Made by a program: the position numbers and the translations under genes. Positions 27,727 through 36,515 of a stretch of 64,000 nt of DNA are shown here, in pieces. How positions within the stretch are numbered: position 1 is the stretch's first letter; each line of letters opens with the position of its first letter. Under the pieces are notes generated by a model. It was not told the origin of the DNA. It did not search any database and saw only the letters and a list, made by a program, of their open reading frames with translations. This DNA comes from Streptomyces bikiniensis (GTDB taxonomy: Bacteria; Actinomycetota; Actinomycetes; Streptomycetales; Streptomycetaceae), in contig JNWL01000005.1 of the NCBI GenBank assembly GCA_000716465.1, positions 248,001-312,000 on the forward strand, read 5' to 3'.

Positions 27727-30700
27727 TCAGAGCATCTCGCGATCGAGTCCTGCGTAGGTGAGGAATGCCTGAAGCGCTTGACCGTAGAGCTCGTTCATGA
27801 TCGCGCGCTGCTCGGGGTTCCAGTCGGCATAGATCTGCTTGATGATCGTGGCCAGGTCGGAGCTGAACTTCTGGTCGTGGATGGCGTGGTCCACGATGTG
27901 CAGGGTCATGTCGGTTTCGCCGCGGCGGGCTCGGCCGGCGAGCTGGATGAGCAGGACGAGCATTCCTGCGACGAGTTCTTTGCGCAGGTCGTGGTCCATG
28001 TTGGAGAACCGGGCCGGGGAGCGGAGGATCTTGGAGAGTTGCTTCCAGGAGGCTTCCCCGGCTCTGCGCAAGTCGGCCAGCGGGGTGTCGCTGCCGCCGA
28101 CGGGGAGGGTGTTGACGCCGGCGGCGTTGACGCTCGCGTGCAGCCAGTCGGTGTCCTCGATGCTGAGGACGGGCCGGACACAGAGGTAGATGTCGCGGAC
28201 AGCGGAGCGTGTGCCCACGACGATGTTCAGACCTCGTCCGATGACAGCGAGGGGGGCGATCAGGATTTCCCCGCGTTCGGGGAAGTCCTTCAGCTCCTCG
28301 CGGACCATCCTGTCCACATGAGGAGGCAGGTGCTCCTCGTAGTTCTGCTTCTCTGCCTTCTTCACGAGCAGGCAGACTCGGTGGTTAAGACCGTCGGCCT
28401 GTGCCACTCCGGAAGCGAGGTGGGCGGCCTGCTCGTAAGAGTTGACCGTGAGAATGACACGGGCTCGCTCCGGCTCCCGTTTCTCCAGGTGGGCCAGGCG
28501 TCGGGCGAGCTGCTGCTCGTAAAGACCCCGCCCGAGATCTCGCAGGGCGTTGGGTTTCAGTTCCGGTGGCAGACCACCGATACGCATCGCGTCGCCGGCG
28601 CCACTGCGTACAGGGGTTGCGAGAGTGACGATGGATTCGGGGCGCGTATCGGGCAGCCACCATCGCACCGGGGCGTGGATGTGCTCTTGCACGGCCTGCG
28701 GCAGGTAGGCGGTGGCCGACAGCCCCATGACGGGACGCTGCACGCCGGCGGTCAAAAGCGCTGTGAGGCCGCCGAGTTCGGAAACGAACGTATGCGGATC
28801 GCCTCCGAACGACCGGGACAGGAGCTCGGCTTCCTTCTCCTTGTTGTCCATGCCTTTGACCTGGTAGCCGTGGATGGAGCGGCCCAGCATCGCCAAGGGG
28901 TACAGGGTGGCCACCGTGCTGCTGCGCATGGTCTCAAGGATCTTGCGGACCGACCCCAGGTCCAGGTAACGCAGGGTCTGTGCCTGCGCGCGCAGTTCGT
29001 CGAGTGCGCCATCGAGTTCGCGCAGCACCGTCCGGGTGACCAGCAGGTTGATCACAGCAGCCTGCCGGTGCGCGTCGGGCACGAGCCCGAGGAGAAGCTT
29101 GCGCATCTCGTCGCGGGTGTCCGTGAGATGGTCCTGGCCGCGCTGCGCTGTGAGCGTCATCAGGGCGGTCTGAACGGCGTTCCAATCCGCGCCTTCGGGG
29201 AGGTCGAACTCCTCCTCATCCGGCTCGGAGCCGTACCAGCGGGCGGGCATGATTTCGTTGAGGAAGGCGAACAGCTCGGGCGGGATGTCCTCGGCCGCAG
29301 TCGCTTCGGGGAAGAGGACCTGGAGGATCTCGCGGTCCCGTGAGTGGGCCAGACGCCAGCCGGTGTTGTCGCGGCCGGCGCCGTCGGGGCCGTCCATTTC
29401 GTTGCCGGGATTCAGCTTCAGCCCACGTCCGGAGCAGAGCCACAGCAGCAGCATCTCGGCCATGAGGCGGGCATGGCTGACCGGTGAGACGAGCCCCATC
29501 TCGTGGACAACAGGAAGGTTCTTCGCGTCGGAGTCGATCTCCCGCAGTGCGGTCGTCCTCTTCCGGGAGGCGAGGGTGATTTCCGAAGTGCAGCGGCTGA
29601 TCGCTGCTGTCTGGAAGGCGTCGATCTCGTCGATCACCAGGGCATCGCAGGCGCGCAGGGTCATCTCCAGGACGCTCATGCCCCGGGTGCCGCGCGCCTG
29701 ACCGCGGAACTCCTGCCCGTCCAGCACGACACCGATTCGAGTGCGTCCTTCGAGCAGGTTTGCGTGGTTGGTGACGATGACGGCCGCGTTGGTGGCCCGG
29801 TAGAACTGCTGAAACTTGCCGCACGTCGGTGCGAACGGACAGGCCAGCCGGTTGGAGCCAGTGGCCTCAGAGGTCAGCGAGGTGCAGTTCTCTTCCCCGT
29901 AGGGGTACAGGGTGGGCGGGTCCATCAGCGCCCGCTGCGCGCATCCGGTCGACAGAAGGCCGATGTCCGTCCTGGCGCGACGGTCCCACTCGTCGATCTG
30001 GGTGGAGGTGCCCAGGGCTGCATAGTCCATGGCGCGCCGGTGCATGCTTGACGGGGACATCAACGGCGTGCAGTGAGTGGGCTCGATGAGCCGCTTGATC
30101 TTGTGGAGATAGGCCAGGTCGTTATTGATGTCCCAGGCCATCTCCAAGGTGGCCCGGACGTCTGTGACGGCGAGAGCGATGCGCCGGTCGTTCAGAGCAG
30201 CCCATGAGGCCAGAACCCTCACCAGGACGGTTTTGCCGCTTCCCGTGGGAGCGTTGAGCAGCTGCAGATCGCCGGCAGTCAGGTCGAGTTCGGTCAGCGC
30301 GCCCGTCGTCGTCTTCATGCTCTTGAAGAACCGCTTGAGCACCTTGTGCAGGTAACGGACGCTCTTGTCCTGCCCGCTGAGGGTCTTGGCGACCTCCAAC
30401 AGCTGCTCCACGGTCGGTGCGACCCGGTCACGCGGCGGCCGAGTGTGCACCTGAGGCAGGAACTCATGCCCGGGTGCTTCCCGAAAGTCGGGCGTGGCCG
30501 GGATGACGATCTCCCTGCTGGTCGTGCCGTGCTCCGGGCCCAGGTAGGCAGTCCTCGTCTTCAGCTTTCCCGGGCCGGCGAATGCCTGGGCCTTGGGGCG
30601 CTTGCCGAAGGTGAAGAAGGGGCCGGTGACGCGTTGCACGTAGCCGAGAAAGTCACCTCCCATACGCGGGATCGCTGCGTCCGCAAGGTGTGGATCTCCA

Positions 30701-31029
30701 GGTGGCAAACGCAGCGAACCTCCGGAGCGATCGGCGATGTCCGGCTCTGATGACAGGACTCCGAGCATGGCGAGCACCGAGGTCCGGAGCTTCTTCGGAT
30801 CCGTCCACTCCTGAGCCATCAAGGTCATGACCTGACGGATGAGGTTTCGCTCAGTAGTGGGCAGGTTCGCCCACTCGGACCAGGCTTGCGGCTTTCGGTG
30901 CGCGAAGAACGTGGCTTCCTCGAAGCCGGCCAGAACGTGCCCCTCGTCGTCCTTGCGTGGGAAGTAGTGGGCGGCCAGCGCAAGTGCTCCGGCGAGGCCG
31001 GCCTCCGTGCCCGTCATGTCGCCGCTCAT
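27727..31029 (-). CDS. DinG/XPD-like superfamily 2 helicase of the pPIWI-RE system
   Basis: The 1100-residue helicase has Walker A NAPTGSGKTVLVRV near residue 258. Four Cys between about 355 and 405 (TGCAQR, ENCTSL, LACPF, PTCGKF) are placed like the Fe-S cluster of DinG/XPD. IVTNHANLLEGR is a hallmark of that group. The Walker B box is LVIDEIDAF near 465, and motif VI is QLAGRARRGET near the C-terminus. It would unwind duplexes for the PIWI-RE protein and nuclease. The start ATG at 31029 overlaps the REase stop (ATGA); the longer frame to 31113 overlaps that gene needlessly. Length is as expected for the pPIWI-RE-associated helicase family. Confidence 0.92.
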   Translation of the reverse strand: MSGDMTGTEAGLAGALALAAHYFPRKDDEGHVLAGFEEATFFAHRKPQAWSEWANLPTTERNLIRQVMTLMAQEWTDPKKLRTSVLAMLGVLSSEPDIADRSGGSLRLPPGDPHLADAAIPRMGGDFLGYVQRVTGPFFTFGKRPKAQAFAGPGKLKTRTAYLGPEHGTTSREIVIPATPDFREAPGHEFLPQVHTRPPRDRVAPTVEQLLEVAKTLSGQDKSVRYLHKVLKRFFKSMKTTTGALTELDLTAGDLQLLNAPTGSGKTVLVRVLASWAALNDRRIALAVTDVRATLEMAWDINNDLAYLHKIKRLIEPTHCTPLMSPSSMHRRAMDYAALGTSTQIDEWDRRARTDIGLLSTGCAQRALMDPPTLYPYGEENCTSLTSEATGSNRLACPFAPTCGKFQQFYRATNAAVIVTNHANLLEGRTRIGVVLDGQEFRGQARGTRGMSVLEMTLRACDALVIDEIDAFQTAAISRCTSEITLASRKRTTALREIDSDAKNLPVVHEMGLVSPVSHARLMAEMLLLWLCSGRGLKLNPGNEMDGPDGAGRDNTGWRLAHSRDREILQVLFPEATAAEDIPPELFAFLNEIMPARWYGSEPDEEEFDLPEGADWNAVQTALMTLTAQRGQDHLTDTRDEMRKLLLGLVPDAHRQAAVINLLVTRTVLRELDGALDELRAQAQTLRYLDLGSVRKILETMRSSTVATLYPLAMLGRSIHGYQVKGMDNKEKEAELLSRSFGGDPHTFVSELGGLTALLTAGVQRPVMGLSATAYLPQAVQEHIHAPVRWWLPDTRPESIVTLATPVRSGAGDAMRIGGLPPELKPNALRDLGRGLYEQQLARRLAHLEKREPERARVILTVNSYEQAAHLASGVAQADGLNHRVCLLVKKAEKQNYEEHLPPHVDRMVREELKDFPERGEILIAPLAVIGRGLNIVVGTRSAVRDIYLCVRPVLSIEDTDWLHASVNAAGVNTLPVGGSDTPLADLRRAGEASWKQLSKILRSPARFSNMDHDLRKELVAGMLVLLIQLAGRARRGETDMTLHIVDHAIHDQKFSSDLATIIKQIYADWNPEQRAIMNELYGQALQAFLTYAGLDREML

Positions 31030-32279
31030 GCCTGGCCCCCCTTGGCGTGGTTGATGACCATCTCCAGGTATTCCGTCGCGGTCATCGCCGCTTTCATCCC
31101 GTGTCTGCGGCACACCGCATTGAGCTGGTCCACTTGCTCCCTGCGATGGTCAGGCACCACCAAATACTCGGCGCCGCCTCGGTCGCCGCCGTCCAGGTTG
31201 AGTTTGCTGACCAGATGGTTGGACCAGGTGTAGTCCTTGAAGTCGGCCATGAACCGGGGTTCATCGTTGCCGGCATGGGTCATCCACAGGTCGCACTGAT
31301 CCCCGTTGGGCCACAGGTGCGACGTCCAGGGTGTGCCCTCGAGACTGGCCGAGACTGCCCGATGCAGGGCCAGCTCGGGAAGTCCGGGTACCACGGTGTA
31401 TCGCCACACGGGCCGCACCAGCACGACCGTTTCCTCCACCGCTCGGGCCTCCGGCACTAGCGGAACGGCACCGGTCCACAGCGGGGCGAAGCGACCCGAC
31501 GGCACTCGGCACTCGAACGTCGGGTGCAGCTCGGGGGCCGTTTTCCGGCGAGTGGTCACGACGAACTCGTATGACGCGCCCGTCTCATCGTGCCAGGGGT
31601 ACAGGCAGCGTACTTGGCCGCGGATACGCCCGGTGGATCGGTCTGTCGTCACCTTCATCGGCCACTGACAGGCCGGACAGGGCCACCACCAGCCGCTGTA
31701 CTGCGCGTATTGAGCGATGGGGCGGTAGAAGTCGTTCGCCCGGGAAGGCAGGTTGAGGGTAGCCAGATCCTTCCTCTGGACGGTCGGGTTCTCGACCAGC
31801 GTCCTGCGGTGCCTCTCATAGAAGGGGCCCTTGATCGCGCTGAAGACGGCTTCTTGGCTGTACTCGTCATCCAGCTTGGGCTTGGTGACCTGGCCGCTGA
31901 ACTTCCCGACCTTCTCCGCGACGCGCATGACACGCTGCGCCTCGTGCCGGAAGTCGAAGCCGTCCTCGGTTGCGACGCCGTCGCTCTCCAAGAGCCGTAC
32001 GCCGGCGAGCTCATCAGCGTTGATCCACTCGGGCAGCAACCTCTCGAGGGACCCCGCCCGTTCACCGGTGAGTCTGTCCATCAATTCGTCGAAGGGGATG
32101 TGGTGTCCGGGGCCACATGCCGCCATCAGAATCCCGTGCGCTTCCATGAGGCGGTCTAGGCGCCGGGGACCGGTCAGCTCTCCGGCAGCCACCGCGTGTT
32201 CACACACCGCGAATGCCTTGACGATTTCCAGCAGGACATGGGTCTGCTGGACCGTGGTCGTGTCTCCGTGTCGAGTCAT
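31026..32279 (-). CDS. REase-fold protein associated with pPIWI-RE
   Basis: The 417-residue protein is the first gene of the core pPIWI-RE trio. The middle has a zinc-ribbon-like CPACQWPM ... RCLYPWH segment. The C-terminal ~110 residues carry a restriction-endonuclease-like pattern: WPNGDQCDLWMTH, then PRFMADFKDYTW (Asp followed by Asp-x-Lys), then a beta strand AEYLVVPDHRR. This is compatible with PD-(D/E)xK nucleases. The N-terminal half is helical and unassigned. Its stop overlaps the helicase start. The XRE gene ends 59 bp upstream in the same direction, so all four genes may form one transcript. Confidence 0.85.
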   Translation of the reverse strand: MTRHGDTTTVQQTHVLLEIVKAFAVCEHAVAAGELTGPRRLDRLMEAHGILMAACGPGHHIPFDELMDRLTGERAGSLERLLPEWINADELAGVRLLESDGVATEDGFDFRHEAQRVMRVAEKVGKFSGQVTKPKLDDEYSQEAVFSAIKGPFYERHRRTLVENPTVQRKDLATLNLPSRANDFYRPIAQYAQYSGWWWPCPACQWPMKVTTDRSTGRIRGQVRCLYPWHDETGASYEFVVTTRRKTAPELHPTFECRVPSGRFAPLWTGAVPLVPEARAVEETVVLVRPVWRYTVVPGLPELALHRAVSASLEGTPWTSHLWPNGDQCDLWMTHAGNDEPRFMADFKDYTWSNHLVSKLNLDGGDRGGAEYLVVPDHRREQVDQLNAVCRRHGMKAAMTATEYLEMVINHAKGGQA

Positions 32280-32338
32280 CGGTGGGGAGGCTACGACACC
32301 CCACTGACAATGGGCCTCGGTGTCACTCCATCGAGTGA

Positions 32339-33565
32339 TCAGGTGAACGTATTCTCGATCGAATCAACGTCGACGGTTGGATACAAAGACCGGTAGGTAT
32401 CGATGTGGTCCTTGATATGGCATCGGCCGGAATCGGTGAGGAACCAGCGGTAGGGTCCGTGGTCCGCTCCGTCAGGGAGACGCAGAACGATGAAGCCGCG
32501 GCTGGGCGTGCGCCCGTCGGGGCTCTGACCCACGGCAAGGTAGTGCGGTCCTCGCCCAGCGAGGCTGCCGTCCACGCCTTGCGTCCCTGCCCGCGCGACA
32601 CGAACCACGATCTTCCACAACCACGGCGAGAGTAGCGCTGCAGGCGGTGCTGGAGCGGGAGTAACCCCGAGCGCTGCGCGCGCGACCGCTCTGCCGTGCC
32701 GAGTCATCTCTACGCGCGTACGCGGAACATCCCCCAGTCCATCGACGTACAGGCGATCCCGGTAAACGATGATCAGGCCCCGCCTGTCCAGTGCGCTCAC
32801 GGAGGACCCCGTCCCCGGATCGTGAATGCCGGCCTCCCGGAGCCGCTCCTGGATGCGGGTGAAGCCGACAAGGTCGGCTGGCGCACTGAGTGCCAAGGTC
32901 AGTCGTCGCCACGCTGCAGCGGGCGGTTGGGCCTCCCCTGCATAGCGGCTCTGGCGCTGTTCCTCTTCTGCTTCCTGATCCTGATGGAAGATGCACGCCA
33001 GGTAGCTGCGCTGCCGCTCGTTGAGCTCACGCCAGGTTGTCAATGCGCTCTCGGACGCGTTGCGAGGTCGACGAGCTGGAAGCGCGGGGGCCGCGTCGTT
33101 CGGGCGCGTGCGGCGCCAGGCATCAATGACTACGCGGTCAGGAATTCCGTAGACCTGGGCCAGCATCCGTGCCACTCGGCCTTGGGTTTCGGGCGACAGC
33201 CAAGTCCGCCCGTGCACCGGGCGGCCACGCTCAAGGTCACGTATCTTCTCAGCGCTGATGTGCAGACCTTGCGATGCTCGTTTACGGCGAAGCAGCGAAG
33301 CGACCTCGGCGGCACTCATACCCGCCCGACGACGCAGATCCTGCAGCGTCTCGGTCCCCCGTTCGCGCGCAGTCAAGTCTTGCGCATCGCAGCGCAGCAC
33401 CTTCAGTAGGCGCCCGAAGGCTCGGTCGCTTACCGCTTGTGTTCCGGCCTCCCAGCGGCGTACGGACGCAGGTGAGACGCCAGTGGCTTCGGCCAGCTCC
33501 TTCACGCTCATACCTCGGAACTCACGCTGCTGTTTCAGAGCCTGAGGAGTGAGGGACTGTGCCAT
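32339..33565 (-). CDS. XRE-family regulator with two helix-turn-helix domains and a C-terminal domain
   Basis: The 408-residue protein has a first Cro/C1 HTH at about 8-60 (FRGMSVKELAEATGVSPASV then RRWEAGT). A second HTH-like unit is at ~75-140 (LRRRAGMSAAEVASLLRRKR then ISAEKIRDLERG). The rest is a long C-terminal region with winged-helix character (RIQERLREAGIHD, ALDRRGLIIVYRDRLYVDGL) and a conserved end, FLTDSGRCHIKDHIDTY. ATG at 33565 has GGGAGG 5-8 nt upstream. Its location just before the pPIWI-RE genes suggests control of that system. Two tandem HTH units in one chain are unusual. Confidence 0.82.
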   Translation of the reverse strand: MAQSLTPQALKQQREFRGMSVKELAEATGVSPASVRRWEAGTQAVSDRAFGRLLKVLRCDAQDLTARERGTETLQDLRRRAGMSAAEVASLLRRKRASQGLHISAEKIRDLERGRPVHGRTWLSPETQGRVARMLAQVYGIPDRVVIDAWRRTRPNDAAPALPARRPRNASESALTTWRELNERQRSYLACIFHQDQEAEEEQRQSRYAGEAQPPAAAWRRLTLALSAPADLVGFTRIQERLREAGIHDPGTGSSVSALDRRGLIIVYRDRLYVDGLGDVPRTRVEMTRHGRAVARAALGVTPAPAPPAALLSPWLWKIVVRVARAGTQGVDGSLAGRGPHYLAVGQSPDGRTPSRGFIVLRLPDGADHGPYRWFLTDSGRCHIKDHIDTYRSLYPTVDVDSIENTFT

Positions 33566-33611
33566 GCCTCCCAGCAAAACGCAGTCGACGGGCCGGAGCA
33601 ACCACCATCCA

Positions 33612-33712
33612 GTGGAACGACGCCGCCTCACTGGTGTCACTCGGTGCGGTAAACGGCTTGGGGCAGGGGGACCGCCGACGTCGGAGCGGTGGAAGGAGAC
33701 GTACGAGTAGGG
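33612..33712 (+). pseudogene. Truncated duplicate of the 3' end of the Mrr-type nuclease gene
   Basis: The plus strand encodes AASLVSLGAVNGLGQGDRRR, nearly identical to the end of the Mrr-type protein at 38 kb (ASLLSLGAVNGLGQGDRRH). At DNA level similarity continues to the stop (gagcggtggaaggagacgta), but one base is missing before it, so the last residues are out of frame. Nothing of the nuclease domain is present. It is a remnant of a second copy, probably from recombination or gene loss beside the XRE gene. Confidence 0.75.
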
Positions 33713-33912
33713 GGAACGGCCGTGGCCAGCCTCGACCGGGACGCGTGGACGTTGAGTGCCTGCCAGTAAGGCTCAACGCGTCACTCGACTGCAGATGGCA
33801 CAGGTATTGGGCCCCTGATCGACCCTGAAGGAACCTCCCTGGCGCTCAGTTCTATCTGCTGGTTTCTGCAATCGCCGGACAGCTGGATCAACAGACCTGG
33901 CTCAATGGACCC

Positions 33913-34755
33913 ATGGAGATGGGTGAGCATTGGGCCTACCGAGCGAGGCCGAAAGAGCTGGGCGGCCCGGTTCGTCGGGTCGAGGTCGTACGGGTAGGCG
34001 GTCGTGGCCGGGCTGACTGGCTCCACGTGCGGTTCCTCGACGATGACGACGCCGGACTGCAAGAGTGGGTCGACGCGACGTCTCTCGTGGCGCGCTGGGA
34101 GGACGTCGAGGCGTTCCGCGCGGACGACGCGAGCGAGCTCGCTTTGGCCGAGGCGTCGCGGCACGTGCGGGGGAGCGCCGACTTCGAGGCCGCACGGTTG
34201 ATCATCGGGTTCGTCCGACCGAAGAGCAAGCTGCGGCTGCGGCGCGGTGTCGCGGACGCAGGGATCCTGGAGATGGGCAGTCTCGACGGCAGCGCTCCCC
34301 TTGTCGACATGGATCCCACGGAGCTGCGAGGCGATCCGATGGTCTATGAGAACCGCCACGGCATGTGTCTGGCAGGGTGGCCGGTCACCGAGCGCATCGC
34401 GCGCCTCGTGGCCAGCCGTCTCGCCGAGAACATCCTTCCGGAGGTGGACCGCAGGCAGCAGGCCATCGATCAGGAGCGCACGCAGTCCTCCTGGTACTCC
34501 TACAGCCGCCGGGACGACCGCAGACTGGACACGGAAGCGGCCGTCCTGCGGACCGTCCGTGAGTGGTGTGGTCAGGACAAGGCCGAGCGTTACGACGAGC
34601 TGGTCGCCCTGCGCGAGGAGGTCGTCCGGCTCGGGAAGCTTGTGGAGAAGTCGGTGAAGGCCCTACGTGACCGCGGGCACGGCGTCATCGCCTCCACCAT
34701 TGAGCGCGACCTTGGGGTCCATATCTCCAGCCTTGGTCCAGACGTTCGTCGGTGA
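33913..34755 (+). CDS. Conserved protein of unknown function with N-terminal SH3/Tudor-like region
   Basis: The 280-residue protein starts MEMGEHWAYRARPKELGGPV. The first ~55 residues (VEVVRVGGRGRADWLHVRFL, then DDDDAGLQEWV) look like a small beta-barrel of SH3/Tudor type. An acidic-basic helical region and a C-terminal coiled-coil-like helix (ELVALREEVVRLGKLVEKSV) follow. No catalytic motif is visible. The 3' end overlaps the convergent gene by 71 bp. ATG at 33913 or 33919 could start translation, as neither has a strong ribosome binding site. Its position beside nuclease genes suggests a defence-related accessory role, but this is only context. Confidence 0.65.
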   Translation: MEMGEHWAYRARPKELGGPVRRVEVVRVGGRGRADWLHVRFLDDDDAGLQEWVDATSLVARWEDVEAFRADDASELALAEASRHVRGSADFEAARLIIGFVRPKSKLRLRRGVADAGILEMGSLDGSAPLVDMDPTELRGDPMVYENRHGMCLAGWPVTERIARLVASRLAENILPEVDRRQQAIDQERTQSSWYSYSRRDDRRLDTEAAVLRTVREWCGQDKAERYDELVALREEVVRLGKLVEKSVKALRDRGHGVIASTIERDLGVHISSLGPDVRR

Positions 34756-36364
34756 ACCCGCGCCACCGCTCCGGCTCCGGCTTGGGCGGTTCGGCTTCCG
34801 CCTTAGGTTCTTTTTTGTTCGGTGCCTTTTCCTTCTCCGGCCGCTGCGGATGCCATCCTTCGAGGAAGGGCCGTAGCTGGTCGCCTGTGGGATCCGCGTG
34901 GAGGCTGTGGGCGGTCAGGCTCCTGCCGGCCACGGCCGGGTCGAGCCGGTCAGCCTCTGCCTTCCCCCACGTAGACCACTCGCGAAGCCACACGGCTTCG
35001 TGGGCATCGTCCGAGGCGGAGGCAGCCTCATCGAGCGCTGCGCAGAAAGCCCGCATCTCCCCCGCGGCCCGCCATTGCGCCAGGGCGGTGCCGAACCGGT
35101 CGACCCGTACCGCGTCCACCGCCTTGATCGTCGCGACGCTGACCGCCGCTTCCCACTCCTGCCGCGTACGCTTCTTCTTCTCAGCTTCCCGCCGGCGGTG
35201 CTCCTCTTCTTCCTGGGCCTCTCGGAGGCGGCGTTCCTCCTCCTGCCGTTCCCGCTCCTCCCGCTGACGCCGCTGTTCCGCCTCCCACGCCAGCCGGGCC
35301 CGTTCCACTTGCTCCGCGTGGGCCTTCAGGGCTCGGAGGACGGCGTCGATCTGGTCCTCCAACGGCTTCTTTGCGCTGTCGGCCCATTCCTTCTTCCAGC
35401 CGTACCCCGAGCCTTGGCTCACGTGCAGCTCCAGCTCGCCGGATGGCTCGAACCGGTGCGCGGGGGTGACCCGCTGCCAGTCATACGTCCGCCGGCCCGG
35501 CTGCGCGGGCACGTACCGGACCTGCTTCTGCCGCTCCTTGAAGCTGATCTCGTACGTCCTGCCGTGGACCTTGAGCAGCGGCCTCGGCTGCCTGCGCTTC
35601 TTCGACACCGCGATGTCGCCGTGTATTGCCCGTGCCTGCTCGGCGAGGAGCCGAACGAGGGAGAGCACTCGTGGGAGTACTTCGTCCGAGATCTCGAAGG
35701 CGCTGTGGTCTGCGGTGACCGCCGTGATCACGTCCTCGATGTCGGTGATCACTCGGCTGCGAGCCAGGCGGATCCGGTTCCACTCGGTGTCGTCCTCGCC
35801 TGTCACCCGCAGCAGGCCGAGGAAGAAGTCCCCCTTCGCCCGCCCGCTGTACTTCAGGTGGAAGCCGTCCGGGGCACACTGCCGTGCCGCGTCGAACGCC
35901 CGGCGGTAGCGGGCCCGCTCTTCCTCGCTCGGGTCCGGGATCCGAAGGAACCGGCCGGCCTTCTGCACCTCCGCGATCAAGGCCGCGCCGATTTCCGCCG
36001 GCGACTGACGTGGCGGCTTCACAGGGCGCGCTGGCGCCGGTTTCGCCTCAGGCGAGGGCGTCGCCCGCTGACGGGGCGGTGCCGCAGCTTCCGGCTTCTG
36101 CTCGGCGGCTGCCGGTCGTTGCCTGCGCGGGGTTGGTTCAGGCCGGTCCGGGTGGTGGCCGTGTTCCAGGTAGAAGCGACCGTCACCGGTGATCTCCGCC
36201 TGCCACTTCCCACCATGCTTGGGCATGGTGATGAGGCCGCGGCTCTTGAGGGCACGGGCGGTTATGGCGAGTTCCGGGTTCGCGGAGGTGACAGGATCCT
36301 TTCCCTCTCCGATGCGAGTGAGCAAGGCCAGCTGTCGATCGTTGAGCGGCGACCATCGGTACAT
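34685..36364 (-). CDS. Large coiled-coil protein with N-terminal winged-helix region, unknown function
   Basis: The 559-residue protein begins MYRWSPLNDRQLALLTRIGE, and the first ~65 residues resemble a winged helix. A Pro/Ala linker (about 70-120) and a conserved central domain (FDAARQCAPDGFHLKYSGRA, VSKKRRQPRPLLKVHGRTYE) follow. A long highly charged Arg/Glu coiled coil sits near 345-405, and a C-terminal domain ends in FTDERLDQGWRYGPQGRAQW. The WRGF...QWWRR end resembles small Trp-rich modules. No enzyme motif is visible. Its last 71 bp overlap the convergent upstream-facing gene, which could couple their expression. ATG at 36364. Confidence 0.72.
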   Translation of the reverse strand: MYRWSPLNDRQLALLTRIGEGKDPVTSANPELAITARALKSRGLITMPKHGGKWQAEITGDGRFYLEHGHHPDRPEPTPRRQRPAAAEQKPEAAAPPRQRATPSPEAKPAPARPVKPPRQSPAEIGAALIAEVQKAGRFLRIPDPSEEERARYRRAFDAARQCAPDGFHLKYSGRAKGDFFLGLLRVTGEDDTEWNRIRLARSRVITDIEDVITAVTADHSAFEISDEVLPRVLSLVRLLAEQARAIHGDIAVSKKRRQPRPLLKVHGRTYEISFKERQKQVRYVPAQPGRRTYDWQRVTPAHRFEPSGELELHVSQGSGYGWKKEWADSAKKPLEDQIDAVLRALKAHAEQVERARLAWEAEQRRQREERERQEEERRLREAQEEEEHRRREAEKKKRTRQEWEAAVSVATIKAVDAVRVDRFGTALAQWRAAGEMRAFCAALDEAASASDDAHEAVWLREWSTWGKAEADRLDPAVAGRSLTAHSLHADPTGDQLRPFLEGWHPQRPEKEKAPNKKEPKAEAEPPKPEPERWRGFTDERLDQGWRYGPQGRAQWWRR

Positions 36365-36515
36365 GGTGACCGTGGTACCGGTCCCGCCGAGCGCCTACAA
36401 CCAGAATGGTGATGTTCCCGCATTCTCCTGTCCGAGCGTCTCCAGGGCCGGACGGGCCGGCCCGGCGCTCCGGTGCTCGCGGCCACGATGCCGGGGCGTG
36501 CCCGTGCCTCCCGCG

